Positions 17,052 through 25,784 of a stretch of DNA of 64,000 nucleotides are shown piece after piece. Both the position numbers and the translations under genes were made by a program. The stretch's first letter is position 1, and each line of letters opens with the position of its first letter. The stretch is from Aquimarina spinulae (GTDB lineage: Bacteria > Bacteroidota > Bacteroidia > Flavobacteriales > Flavobacteriaceae): assembly GCF_943373825.1 (NCBI RefSeq), contig NZ_CALSBP010000002.1, positions 2,283,501 through 2,347,500 on the forward strand, given 5' to 3'. The notes beneath the pieces are model-generated. The model was not told the origin of the DNA. It did no database searches and saw only the letters and a program-made list of their open reading frames with translations.

Positions 17052-20000
17052 ATGAGCACGAAGTTTCCTGAATATAAAGGACTTGACTTACCTAAAGTAG
17101 CTGACGAAATACTGGATTTCTGGCAACAGAATACCATATTTGAAAAAAGTATTAGTGAACGAGATGGAGCAAAACCGTTTATCTTTTTTGAAGGCCCTCC
17201 TTCTGCAAATGGGTTACCGGGAATTCATCATGTAATGGCTCGTGCAATTAAAGATATTTTTTGTCGATATAAAACACAAAAAGGATATCAGGTACAACGT
17301 AAAGCCGGGTGGGATACACACGGACTTCCGATAGAACTTGGTGTAGAAAAAGAATTAGGAATTACCAAAGAAGATATTGGTAAAAAAATCACTGTAGAAG
17401 AGTATAACGAAGCTTGTAAAAAAGCCGTAATGCGTTATACCGATATCTGGAATGATCTTACTCAAAAAATAGGATATTGGGTAGATATGAGCGATCCATA
17501 TATTACCTATAAGTCCAAGTATATGGAAAGTGTATGGTGGTTGCTTTCTGAGATCTATAAAAAAGGATTATTATACAAAGGATATACGATACAGCCATAC
17601 TCTCCCAAAGCAGGTACAGGACTAAGTTCACACGAACTGAATCAACCAGGTACCTATCAAGATGTTACCGACACCACAGTTGTAGCTCAATTTAAAGCTA
17701 AAAATGAAACATTACCCTCATTTTTGCAGGAGATAGAAGAAGCTATTTACTTTTTGGCCTGGACGACAACTCCATGGACTCTTCCTTCGAATACAGCATT
17801 AACAGTAGGTCCTAAAATTGATTATGTAGTTGTAAAAACATTTAATCAATATACTTTTGAACCGATTCATGTTGTTCTTGCAAAAAATTTGGTAGGAAAG
17901 CAATTTGCTGGCAAATTTGTGCAGGCAGAAACCAAAGAAGAGCTTACAACTTTTAAAAAAGGAGACAAAAAGATTCCTTATTTCATCTTAAAAGAATGTA
18001 AAGGAGCAGATCTGGTCGATATTCGTTATGAGCAACTTATAGATTATGTACAACCTTATCATAATCCAGAGAATGCTTTTAGAATTATTGCCGGTGATTT
18101 TGTAACTACCGAAGACGGAACCGGAATAGTACATACTTCACCAACTTTTGGTGCAGATGATGCCTTTGTTGCTAAACAGGCAAAGCCAGAAGTACCAGCA
18201 TTATTAGTAATGGATGAAAATGATAATCTTGTACCTACTGTAGATTTACAAGGACGATTTATCCCACAAATGGGTGATTTGGGTGGTAAATATGTCAAAA
18301 ATGAGTATTACGATGATGGTGAAGCTCCAGAGAAATCTGTAGATGTAGAAATAGCCATTAAACTAAAAATAGAAAATAAAGCTTTTAAAGTCGAAAAATA
18401 TGTACACAGTTATCCAAATTGCTGGCGTACCGATAAACCTGTCTTATATTATCCTTTAGACTCCTGGTTTATCAAAGTAACCGATTTTAAAGATCGCATG
18501 CATGAGCTTAATTTGGGTATTAACTGGAAACCTAAAGCAACTGGTGAAGGCCGTTTTGGTAACTGGTTGGCTAATGCTAATGACTGGAATTTATCTCGAT
18601 CTCGATTCTGGGGAGTTCCATTACCGATCTGGAGAACAGAAGATGGTAAAGAAGAACTTATTATTGGCTCTGTCGAAGAATTAAAAGCTGAAATGACTAA
18701 GGCTGTTGATGCAGGAGTGCTCGATAAAGATATATTCTCAGATTTTGTTGTTGGCGATATGAGCGAAGAGAATTATGACAAAATCGATCTTCATAAAAAT
18801 GTAGTAGACAAAATTACCCTGGTATCTTCTTCGGGAAAACCAATGAAACGTGAGAGCGATCTTATTGATGTATGGTTTGACTCTGGATCAATGCCTTATG
18901 CACAATGGCATTATCCTTTTGAGAATAAAGAAAAGGTAGAAGCAGGAGGAAGAAAAGCCGATTTTATAGCCGAAGGAGTAGATCAAACTCGTGGATGGTT
19001 CTATACGCTACATGCTATAGGAACTATGATCTTTGATGATGTTGCCTATAAAAATGTAGTATCTAATGGTCTTGTATTAGATAAAAACGGCCAGAAAATG
19101 TCTAAAAGACTTGGTAATGCAGCTGATCCTTTCGAGACTTTAAAAACTTTTGGACCAGACGCTACCCGTTGGTATATGATTAGCAATGCTAATCCCTGGG
19201 ATAACTTGAAATTTGATGCTGAAGGAATTGCAGAGGTTCGACGTAAGTTTTTTGGTACACTATATAATACGTATTCATTCTTTACTTTATATGCTAATAT
19301 TGACAATTTCACGTATGCTGAGGCAGATATTCCATTAGCAGAACGTCCCGAGATTGATCGTTGGATTCTAAGTGAGCTACATACCTTGATCAAAAATGTA
19401 GACACCTATTATAATGATTATGAGCCTACCAAGGCAACCAGAGCAATCTCTGATTTTGTTCAGGAAAATTTAAGTAACTGGTTTGTACGCCTAAGTAGAA
19501 GAAGATACTGGAAAGGCGATTATCAAAAAGATAAAGTTTCTGCTTATCAAACATTATATACCTGTATGCTAACAATTGCTAAATTAGGAGCACCGGTAGC
19601 GCCATTTTTTATGGATCGATTATATAAAGATTTGGTAACGGGAACCAAAAAAGAAGCTTTTGAAAGTGTTCATTTGGCACATTTTCCTGAGTATAATCAG
19701 GATTTTGTAGATACATCTTTAGAACACAAGATGCAAAAAGCCCAGACCATATCTTCTTTGGCACTTTCTCTTCGTCAAAAAGAAAAAATCAAAGTTCGGC
19801 AGCCATTACAGCGAATTATGATTCCTGTGCTAAACGAAGCCGAAAAGAATGAAATCAATGACATTGCAGACCTTATAAAAAGTGAGGTTAATGTTAAAGA
19901 AATAGAGCTTATAGATGATGCATCAGGTATCCTGGTAAAGCAAATTAAGCCTAATTTTAAAACATTAGGCCCTCGCTTCGGAAAAGATATGAAGCTGATT

Positions 20001-20456
20001 GCCAACAAGATACAATCTTTCGATCAAGAAACTATTAAAATTCTTGAACAAACAGGGCATTTTGATGTAGAAATTAATGATAAAATTATTACATTAGGTA
20101 CCGATGATGTAGAGATAAGCTCTCAGGATATTGAAGGTTGGTTAGTAGCAAATTCTGGAGCTTTGACTGTAGCATTGGATGTAACGATAAGTCCTGAGCT
20201 TAAAAAAGAAGGAATCGCCAGAGAACTTATAAATCGTATTCAAAACATTCGTAAAGATAGTGGCCTTGAGGTGACTGATAAGATAAAAATTGTTTTTCAG
20301 GAAAATGAAGCCATTCAAGAAGCTATCGCCACTAATGAGAATTATATTAAAAATGAAACCTTAACCGAGACAATTGAATTTGCATCAGATGTAATAAATG
20401 GTACAGAAATTGCGTTTGACGACATTGCAACCCAATTGATAATAAAAAAACATTAA
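17052..20456 (+). CDS. ileS: Isoleucyl-tRNA synthetase
   Basis: A 1134-residue class I synthetase. The ATP-binding HIGH-like site is GIHHVMARAIKD near residue 57, and the KMSKS-like site is QKMSKRLGN near residue 680. The editing domain contains TTTPWTLPSNTALTVGP and EDGTGIVHTSPTFGADD. Length and the 'GIHH' variant fit the long, eukaryote-like IleRS of Bacteroidota, which lacks the C-terminal zinc finger of the E. coli enzyme. It is followed after 5 bp by the DksA homologue, so the two are cotranscribed. A near-consensus -7 element (TATTTTCG, 17020-17027) lies upstream. This type of IleRS is often linked to mupirocin resistance; that is family knowledge, not shown here. Confidence 0.97.
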   Translation: MSTKFPEYKGLDLPKVADEILDFWQQNTIFEKSISERDGAKPFIFFEGPPSANGLPGIHHVMARAIKDIFCRYKTQKGYQVQRKAGWDTHGLPIELGVEKELGITKEDIGKKITVEEYNEACKKAVMRYTDIWNDLTQKIGYWVDMSDPYITYKSKYMESVWWLLSEIYKKGLLYKGYTIQPYSPKAGTGLSSHELNQPGTYQDVTDTTVVAQFKAKNETLPSFLQEIEEAIYFLAWTTTPWTLPSNTALTVGPKIDYVVVKTFNQYTFEPIHVVLAKNLVGKQFAGKFVQAETKEELTTFKKGDKKIPYFILKECKGADLVDIRYEQLIDYVQPYHNPENAFRIIAGDFVTTEDGTGIVHTSPTFGADDAFVAKQAKPEVPALLVMDENDNLVPTVDLQGRFIPQMGDLGGKYVKNEYYDDGEAPEKSVDVEIAIKLKIENKAFKVEKYVHSYPNCWRTDKPVLYYPLDSWFIKVTDFKDRMHELNLGINWKPKATGEGRFGNWLANANDWNLSRSRFWGVPLPIWRTEDGKEELIIGSVEELKAEMTKAVDAGVLDKDIFSDFVVGDMSEENYDKIDLHKNVVDKITLVSSSGKPMKRESDLIDVWFDSGSMPYAQWHYPFENKEKVEAGGRKADFIAEGVDQTRGWFYTLHAIGTMIFDDVAYKNVVSNGLVLDKNGQKMSKRLGNAADPFETLKTFGPDATRWYMISNANPWDNLKFDAEGIAEVRRKFFGTLYNTYSFFTLYANIDNFTYAEADIPLAERPEIDRWILSELHTLIKNVDTYYNDYEPTKATRAISDFVQENLSNWFVRLSRRRYWKGDYQKDKVSAYQTLYTCMLTIAKLGAPVAPFFMDRLYKDLVTGTKKEAFESVHLAHFPEYNQDFVDTSLEHKMQKAQTISSLALSLRQKEKIKVRQPLQRIMIPVLNEAEKNEINDIADLIKSEVNVKEIELIDDASGILVKQIKPNFKTLGPRFGKDMKLIANKIQSFDQETIKILEQTGHFDVEINDKIITLGTDDVEISSQDIEGWLVANSGALTVALDVTISPELKKEGIARELINRIQNIRKDSGLEVTDKIKIVFQENEAIQEAIATNENYIKNETLTETIEFASDVINGTEIAFDDIATQLIIKKH

Positions 20457-20461
20457 GAAGT

Positions 20462-20845
20462 ATGGCAGAAGATATCAAAGTAAGGTACAGCGACGCTGAT
20501 TTAGCGATGTTTAAGGAAATCATCGTAGAGAAAATGGAAAAAGCACAGAAAGATTTAGAATTAATAAGAAGTGCTTACAAAAATGACGGAAATAACGGTA
20601 CAGATGACACTTCACCAACGTTCAAGGCATTTGAAGAAGGAAGTGAAACGATGTCTAAAGAAGCAAATACACAACTTGCAATTAGGCAGGAAAAGTTTGT
20701 ACGCGATTTAAAGAATGCTTTATTACGTATTGAAAACAAAACATATGGTATTTGTCGTGTAACAGGAAAATTAATTAATCCTGATCGATTAAAACTGGTT
20801 CCGCATGCTACATTAAGTATCGAAGCAAAAAATATGCAGAGTTAA
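20462..20845 (+). CDS. DksA/TraR family protein lacking the zinc cysteines
   Basis: A 127-residue DksA/TraR-type protein. There is an N-terminal helical region with a coiled coil (about 10-90) and a C-terminal globular part YGICRVTGKLINPDRLKLVPHAT. In classical DksA this region has four cysteines that bind zinc; here only Cys98 or so remains and the partner positions are Thr, Arg and His. The ...RLKLVPHAT core is nevertheless intact, as in other flavobacterial homologues. It probably binds the RNA polymerase secondary channel as a transcription modulator. It is in an operon with ileS. Confidence 0.9.
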   Translation: MAEDIKVRYSDADLAMFKEIIVEKMEKAQKDLELIRSAYKNDGNNGTDDTSPTFKAFEEGSETMSKEANTQLAIRQEKFVRDLKNALLRIENKTYGICRVTGKLINPDRLKLVPHATLSIEAKNMQS

Positions 20846-20875
20846 AACAAACAAATAATCTATAATTATAGATTT

Positions 20876-20917
20876 GACCTCACCGGTTTTTTAAACTAGT
20901 GAGGTCTTTTTTTTATC
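20876..20917 (+). terminator. Rho-independent terminator after ileS-dksA
   Basis: GACCTCAC...GTGAGGTC stem with imperfect extension and a run of eight Ts. It separates ileS-dksA from the sigma-factor module. Confidence 0.88.
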
Positions 20918-20981
20918 TTGTATGTAACCTTTTTAAAAAAACAAGGTATTAGTAATAGAACCCAACCAAAAGAGTAACATC

Positions 20982-21515
20982 TTGAAAAATCTAACTGACG
21001 AAGAATTAATGATTCTGGTATCCAATGGCAACCTGGATGTAATGAGTATCCTTTTTGAAAGATACCATATCAAAATCTTTAATTTCTTATTAAAAATGAC
21101 GAGAGATCGAGAGATCAGCCAGGACATTACACAAGAAGTCTTCTATAAAGCAATTAAATATAGAACTTCTTATAAAAAAGGAAAGTTTTCATCATGGATC
21201 TATACCATTGCCAGAAATATATTTAGCGATCATTATCAAAGTCAAAAAACAGTCGCTCAACGTTTCGAAAATATTGAATATAAAATAGAGCAAAAAGAAC
21301 AAGATCATATTGAAATAAAAGAGACTAGTGAAGAATTATACCGAGCATTAAATCAACTTAATAAAACCGATAAGGAGCTCGTTGTCATGAATAGGTATCA
21401 AGGAATAAAATACCAGGAAATAGCCGAGATTACAGGCTCTACAGCAGGAGCTGTAAAAACCAAAGTTCATCGGGCTATCCATAAATTAAAAGATTATTAT
21501 TTACAAAACATATAA
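20982..21515 (+). CDS. ECF-type RNA polymerase sigma factor
   Basis: A 177-residue sigma-70 family protein of the ECF group. Region 2 (about 20-85) includes LFERYHIKIFNFLLKMT, DITQEVFYKAIKY and FSSWIYTIARNIFSDHY. Region 4 (about 120-172) includes LNKTDKELVVMNRYQGIKYQEIAEITGSTAGAVKTKVHRAIHKL, quoted here only in part as YQEIAEITGSTAGAVKTKV. The start is a TTG, since no ATG lies upstream in frame. The stop is 5 bp before the anti-sigma gene, with DUF4097 proteins after it, so this is a self-contained regulon module. The sigma probably answers an envelope signal released by the membrane-bound anti-sigma factor. Confidence 0.93.
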   Translation: MKNLTDEELMILVSNGNLDVMSILFERYHIKIFNFLLKMTRDREISQDITQEVFYKAIKYRTSYKKGKFSSWIYTIARNIFSDHYQSQKTVAQRFENIEYKIEQKEQDHIEIKETSEELYRALNQLNKTDKELVVMNRYQGIKYQEIAEITGSTAGAVKTKVHRAIHKLKDYYLQNI

Positions 21516-21520
21516 TTGTT

Positions 21521-22315
21521 ATGAACTGTAAAGACATACAAAATCAACTGATCGATTATATAGATCATAATCTGGATCAGGAAACATATGAAAAGGTAGA
21601 AGCACATCTCAAAAATTGTAAGCAGTGCAAAACAGCCTTACAAGAACTTCAAACCGTTTTTGAAGCCGTACATCATACTTCTTCTCAAGAACTTCCGGAT
21701 AAAAGTTTACAAATGAACTTTGAAGAAATGTTGAGAAAAGAAAAAGAGATACTCAATGATCCTAAGATTGTATCCTTAAATCCAAAAACCAAAAGTTCAT
21801 GGAAAACAGCTTTACAGATCGCTGCAACCATTGCACTTGTTTTTTCTGGGTATTTCTACGGAAAACTAGAAAACACCGCATCACTTTCTGAGGAAATGGC
21901 GGTATTAGAAAAAGAAAAATATCAAATGAAGCAAACGATGACCATTTCTTTAATAGAAAATGAATCTGCGAGTAAACGCCTACAAGCGGTAAACTATGCA
22001 GAGGAATTTGAAAAACCCGGAAATGATATCCTTAATGCTTTAATCAATAAAATGCATTATGACGATCATAGCAATGTGCGATTAGCTGCAGCAGAAGCAC
22101 TGGCAAAATTTTCGGATTCTGAGATGGTTCGTAAAGCATTAATCAATGCCTTGGATATTGAACAAGATCCAGGTATACAAATTGAATTAATTCAAATATT
22201 AGTTTCTATTCAGGAAAAACGCGCAGTTCCTTCTATGGAAAAATTACTTCAGAATGAAGAAACACCCGATTATGTAAAAGATCAGGTAAAAATCGGGTTA
22301 CCAAATTTAATTTAA
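21521..22315 (+). CDS. Membrane anti-sigma factor with zinc-finger and C-terminal HEAT repeats
   Basis: A 264-residue protein. The N-terminal ZAS domain carries the H-x3-C-x2-C motif at His29, Cys33 and Cys36 (HLKNCKQC), the usual signature of zinc anti-sigma factors that bind an ECF sigma. A single transmembrane helix lies at about 90-108 (TALQIAATIALVFSGYFYG). The periplasmic part contains HEAT-like repeats (about 165-264: VRLAAAEALAKFSDSEMVRKA, then IQIELIQILVSIQEKRAVP). The HEAT repeats could bind a signal or partner. It lies between the sigma gene (5 bp) and the first DUF4097 gene (25 bp), in one operon. Confidence 0.9.
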   Translation: MNCKDIQNQLIDYIDHNLDQETYEKVEAHLKNCKQCKTALQELQTVFEAVHHTSSQELPDKSLQMNFEEMLRKEKEILNDPKIVSLNPKTKSSWKTALQIAATIALVFSGYFYGKLENTASLSEEMAVLEKEKYQMKQTMTISLIENESASKRLQAVNYAEEFEKPGNDILNALINKMHYDDHSNVRLAAAEALAKFSDSEMVRKALINALDIEQDPGIQIELIQILVSIQEKRAVPSMEKLLQNEETPDYVKDQVKIGLPNLI

Positions 22316-22340
22316 AAATTCAATCAAAAAACAAATAGTC

Positions 22341-23096
22341 ATGAAGAAAATAGCAATCGCATTACTAGTATTTATAGTAGTAGGAAATCTAACTGCACAA
22401 GATTACAAACACTCTCTACAAGGAATCAAAAAAGTAAAAATAGCCTCAGAATCTGGAGTTATAGCAAAGACTCACAGCCAAAATGAAGTATTGATCAAAG
22501 GAGAAGGAAGAGAAACTCCTGAAAAAGCCAGAGGATTAAAAGCAGTATATTCTGGCGGAAGCGATAACACTGGCATAGGAATCTATGTTCAAAAAGAAGG
22601 AGAAACACTTATTATTAGAAATCTCAAAGGTATGCATAGCGAAACCTTAGAGATTTACCTCCCAAAAGAGATCAACATTACGACAGAGAGCAGTAATCTG
22701 GGGAGCTTATCTTTTAGCGGGTTTTCTTCTGAAATAGAAGCAAGAACCAATGTAGGAGGTATTACATTAAAAAATGTTACTGGCCCCATTGTAGCTAAGA
22801 CTGCGACTGGCGAAATTAATATTGTATTCGACAAAGTAAGTCAAAGTTCACCTATTTCTATTGTATCTGCTACAGGAGCGATCGACGTAAGTCTGCCATC
22901 CAGTACTCCGGCAAACTTAGAATTAAAAACTTCTATGGGAGAAATCTATACCGATTTTGATATAAAATTTCCTGTTGAACATAAAAACATGAAGGTAATC
23001 AGTGGTAGAAGAGCTATAAACACCAAGCTAAATAACGGTGGCGTTGATATTACATTAAGGTCATCTACGGGAAATATTTACCTGAGAAAAAAATAA
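22341..23096 (+). CDS. DUF4097-type beta-repeat secreted protein
   Basis: A 251-residue protein with a signal peptide (MKKIAIALLVFIVVGNLTAQ). The rest is repeated beta strands with TATGEINI, SATGAIDVSLPSS and SSTGNIYLRKK segments, typical of the DUF4097 right-handed beta-repeat family. It is the third gene of the sigma/anti-sigma operon and probably a target of that sigma, possibly an envelope scaffold or sensor. No catalytic residues are evident. It resembles the next gene in fold and end (IYLRKK / IFIRKQ), so the pair may be an old duplication. Confidence 0.85.
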   Translation: MKKIAIALLVFIVVGNLTAQDYKHSLQGIKKVKIASESGVIAKTHSQNEVLIKGEGRETPEKARGLKAVYSGGSDNTGIGIYVQKEGETLIIRNLKGMHSETLEIYLPKEINITTESSNLGSLSFSGFSSEIEARTNVGGITLKNVTGPIVAKTATGEINIVFDKVSQSSPISIVSATGAIDVSLPSSTPANLELKTSMGEIYTDFDIKFPVEHKNMKVISGRRAINTKLNNGGVDITLRSSTGNIYLRKK

Positions 23097-23131
23097 TAGA
23101 GGTCATCAATTAATCAAAAAAAACAACGAAC

Positions 23132-23845
23132 ATGAAAACTGTATTAAAACTCATCCTGCTGTGTTTTGTTTCATTACAAATACAAGCACAAAAAGTAATC
23201 CAAAAAGAACTTACTACTTCTGCTGATCTAATCAAGGTAGAATTTAAATTTGCCCAAGACATCGTTATCAAAACATGGGATAAAAGCAACGTGTCATTAA
23301 AAGCCAACGTAAGTATTAATGGCGGAGAATTTGATGACTATTTTAACTTAAAAATAAAGAACACCTCATCTGTTCTGGACATATCATCTGATTATGGTGA
23401 TCTATTTGACAAGTGGAAGAAAGAACGTGGATCAAACAATAAAAACAATTGGGGGCCTTGTAATAATTTAGACATTGATGCTATGTACACCCTATATCTT
23501 CCAAAAAATTCTACACTAAGGGTAAAAAGTATTTCTGGAAATGTTGAGTCTGAAAACTATCAGGGAGAACTAATTGTAGATATTATTAGTGGAAATATTG
23601 ATATCAAAAACTATAACGGAGATCTTAATCTTAAAACCATAAGTGGAGATATTGATATTAATGTCTCAAAATCAAGATTAAAAGCCGAAACAGTTACCGG
23701 AATGATTTATTCTGATAAAGACATGAAATTTGATCACGGCAAAAACAGAGTAGTAGGAAGTAAGGTAACCGGTACTTTTGGAGATGTGAGAAGCGAACTA
23801 AAACTTGGAACCGTGAGTGGTAGCATATTCATTAGAAAGCAATAA
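23132..23845 (+). CDS. DUF4097-type beta-repeat secreted protein, second copy
   Basis: A 237-residue protein with a signal peptide (MKTVLKLILLCFVSLQIQAQ). Its beta-repeat body has successive VKSISGNVES, VDIISGNIDI, LKTISGDIDI and GTVSGSIFIRKQ units, a regular ten-or-so-residue 'xxISGxIxI' ladder. It is 35 bp downstream of the first DUF4097 gene and ends the operon at a strong terminator. Role as for its neighbour: envelope-associated, not catalytic as far as can be seen. Confidence 0.85.
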   Translation: MKTVLKLILLCFVSLQIQAQKVIQKELTTSADLIKVEFKFAQDIVIKTWDKSNVSLKANVSINGGEFDDYFNLKIKNTSSVLDISSDYGDLFDKWKKERGSNNKNNWGPCNNLDIDAMYTLYLPKNSTLRVKSISGNVESENYQGELIVDIISGNIDIKNYNGDLNLKTISGDIDINVSKSRLKAETVTGMIYSDKDMKFDHGKNRVVGSKVTGTFGDVRSELKLGTVSGSIFIRKQ

Positions 23846-23873
23846 ATACTACAAAAAATACCATTTTAGGTAT

Positions 23874-23927
23874 AAAAAGAGTTTAACGATATCAAACATT
23901 TTATAATGATATCGTTAAACTCTTTTT
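23874..23927 (+). terminator. Strong rho-independent terminator of the ECF operon
   Basis: A perfect 21-bp stem (AAAAAGAGTTTAACGATATCA at 23874-23894 with its complement at 23907-23927) followed by atg. It is almost symmetric, so it could work in both directions. Confidence 0.9.
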
Positions 23928-24121
23928 ATGTAGTTGGTACTGATAAAAGTATTTAGAGGCGAGTAAAATGATAAAAAAAAATCGAAGAAACCTTAATAAA
24001 TAAGAGGGATTAACACTATTTGCACATTTGAATTTGTCTTTCGGACTCTGCGAATTTGAGATTCACTAATAAAACACTATTTTTGTCCGTCGCTTTTAGC
24101 ACCCAAGCAAACCAGTACTAT

Positions 24122-24724
24122 ATGTCCTTAAAGAAATCTATTTTAGTTATAATTTTAGTGTTACTTATTGATCAGATCACCAAAATTTATATTAAAACTC
24201 ATTTTACTCTTCATGAAAGTGTAGAGGTATTTGGTTGGTTTCGTATCATATTTGTGGAAAACAAAGGCATGGCCTGGGGATTTGAACTTCCTGGGAATTA
24301 TGGCAAACTGGTTCTTACTCTATTTAGATTGGTGGCCATCACCGGTATCGGATATTGGTTGTATGATTCTGTTCGTAAAAACAATCCCACTATTCTTACT
24401 TTTTGTATTGCATTGATTTTTGCCGGTGCTTTTGGAAACATTATTGATTCTATATTTTATGGGATTTTATTTAGTGAAAGTACACCTGTAGAGATTGCAA
24501 GTTTCTTACCAGAAGGCGGTGGTTACGAAAGTGTTTTTTATGGTAAAGTGGTTGATATGATTCAGTTTACTTTCTATGATGATATTTTGCCAGATTGGAT
24601 TCCGTTTATGGGAGGCAAACATTTTTCATTCTTTGATCCTGTATTTAATATTGCTGATTCTGCAATAAGTATTGGTGTATTTCTATTGATTGTTTTTAAC
24701 AAAAAAGCATTTCCAAAAAAATAA
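24122..24724 (+). CDS. lspA: Lipoprotein signal peptidase (signal peptidase II)
   Basis: A 200-residue integral membrane aspartic protease that removes signal peptides from prolipoproteins. The start is set at the ATG at 24122 (MSLKKSILVIILVLLIDQITK); the 22 codons open upstream lack membrane character. The two catalytic aspartates are visible: Asp109 in AFGNIIDSIFYG and Asp179 in FNIADSAISIG. A conserved FVENKGMAWG loop and four membrane segments are also present. There is a periplasmic insertion of about 40 residues between the catalytic segments, common in Bacteroidota. Confidence 0.95.
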   Translation: MSLKKSILVIILVLLIDQITKIYIKTHFTLHESVEVFGWFRIIFVENKGMAWGFELPGNYGKLVLTLFRLVAITGIGYWLYDSVRKNNPTILTFCIALIFAGAFGNIIDSIFYGILFSESTPVEIASFLPEGGGYESVFYGKVVDMIQFTFYDDILPDWIPFMGGKHFSFFDPVFNIADSAISIGVFLLIVFNKKAFPKK

Positions 24725-24743
24725 AACAGATCTTAAACCCTAA

Positions 24744-25145
24744 CTAGATCAATATCCTCTCGAAGTCATTTAGCTTAATAGGTTTAGTAAGATAATCTGA
24801 TACTATATCAATAGATTTGGCACGTTCTATATCTCTAGAGTCTATTGAAGAACTCACTACATAAAGGTCAATTTTTTTTCTAATTTGATTTTTGATTTTA
24901 GAGAACTCATTCAAAAATTCCCAACCATCCATCACTGGCATATTAAGGTCCAAAAAGATAATCTGTGGTATCTCTTCGTTTTCTTCTTGCTGTAAAGATT
25001 GTAGAAAAAAATCTAAAGCTTCTTTACCGTTATTAAAAACTAAAACAGATTCTGATAGTTTTTTTAGTTCAATAATCTTACTTACCAGATTAATATAAAT
25101 AAGGTCATCATCAATAATACAAACGCTTTCTATATTTTGGGGCAT
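24744..25145 (-). CDS. Single-domain response regulator (CheY-like)
   Basis: A 133-residue receiver domain with no output domain. The phosphoacceptor is Asp66 in FLDLNMP, the acidic pocket is IIDDD (residues 11-14), the switch serines are SSS (98-100), and TKP (120-122) contains the conserved lysine. It would accept phosphate from a histidine kinase, none of which is encoded nearby, and signal by protein-protein contact. It is convergent with lspA, read leftwards and stands alone. Confidence 0.93.
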   Translation of the reverse strand: MPQNIESVCIIDDDLIYINLVSKIIELKKLSESVLVFNNGKEALDFFLQSLQQEENEEIPQIIFLDLNMPVMDGWEFLNEFSKIKNQIRKKIDLYVVSSSIDSRDIERAKSIDIVSDYLTKPIKLNDFERILI

Positions 25146-25214
25146 TTTTTATAGAGTACAAAATTAAAGATATCGAAATATACAAAAGTATTTCTTAATT
25201 TAGGAAACCTCTAT

Positions 25215-25784
25215 TTATTTCTTAATCGAATACATTTTTGTTGGAGTAACACAAAAATCAAGCGGTATATCTGCAGTAGTTACATTTTCTATTTCTTCTT
25301 CAGCAGAAAAAAAAGAAAGGCCGATTTTTAAAGTATTAGGATTACATTTTGCCAAAAATTTATCATAAAATCCTTTTCCGTAACCTACTCTATTTCCATT
25401 TTGATCAAATGCTAGTAGTGGTACAAAAACTACTTCTATTTTATCTTCGGGAATCGGGATTCCATCAACTGGCTCAGGAATTCCCCAGGAATTTACTTTT
25501 AATGCAGTAGTGTCTGTGAGTAAAAAATGCTGTAATGTATTGTCCTTAAAATTACTTTTTGACACGATTACGTTTTTATCCTTTCCCAAGAGAATATTCA
25601 ACAAAAACTCTGTATTGATTTCTTTCTTTTGATGAATAGATAGAAAAATATGATAATACGACTTTTCCCAAACAGGTAGCTCGAGTAATCGGTTTGCGAT
25701 ATCAATACTTAAGTTCTCAACTTCTTCGTTACTTAAATGAGACCTAAGGGTTTTATATTTAGTACGCAGTTCTTTTTTATTCAT
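25215..25784 (-). CDS. 5-formyltetrahydrofolate cyclo-ligase
   Basis: A 189-residue enzyme converting 5-formyl-THF to 5,10-methenyl-THF with ATP, a step in folate repair. The family signature RVGYGKGFYDKFL is present, with the usual N-terminal MNKKELRTKYKTLRSHLS. It is the last gene of a leftward operon and its start overlaps the end of the aspartoacylase-like gene by 8 bp, pointing to translational coupling. No functional link with the RimK genes upstream is obvious. Confidence 0.93.
   Translation of the reverse strand: MNKKELRTKYKTLRSHLSNEEVENLSIDIANRLLELPVWEKSYYHIFLSIHQKKEINTEFLLNILLGKDKNVIVSKSNFKDNTLQHFLLTDTTALKVNSWGIPEPVDGIPIPEDKIEVVFVPLLAFDQNGNRVGYGKGFYDKFLAKCNPNTLKIGLSFFSAEEEIENVTTADIPLDFCVTPTKMYSIKK

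Noticed and set aside
20876..20917. Riboswitch-like structure after dksA
   Set aside because: It is downstream of a gene and ends in a T-run, so a plain terminator explains it.
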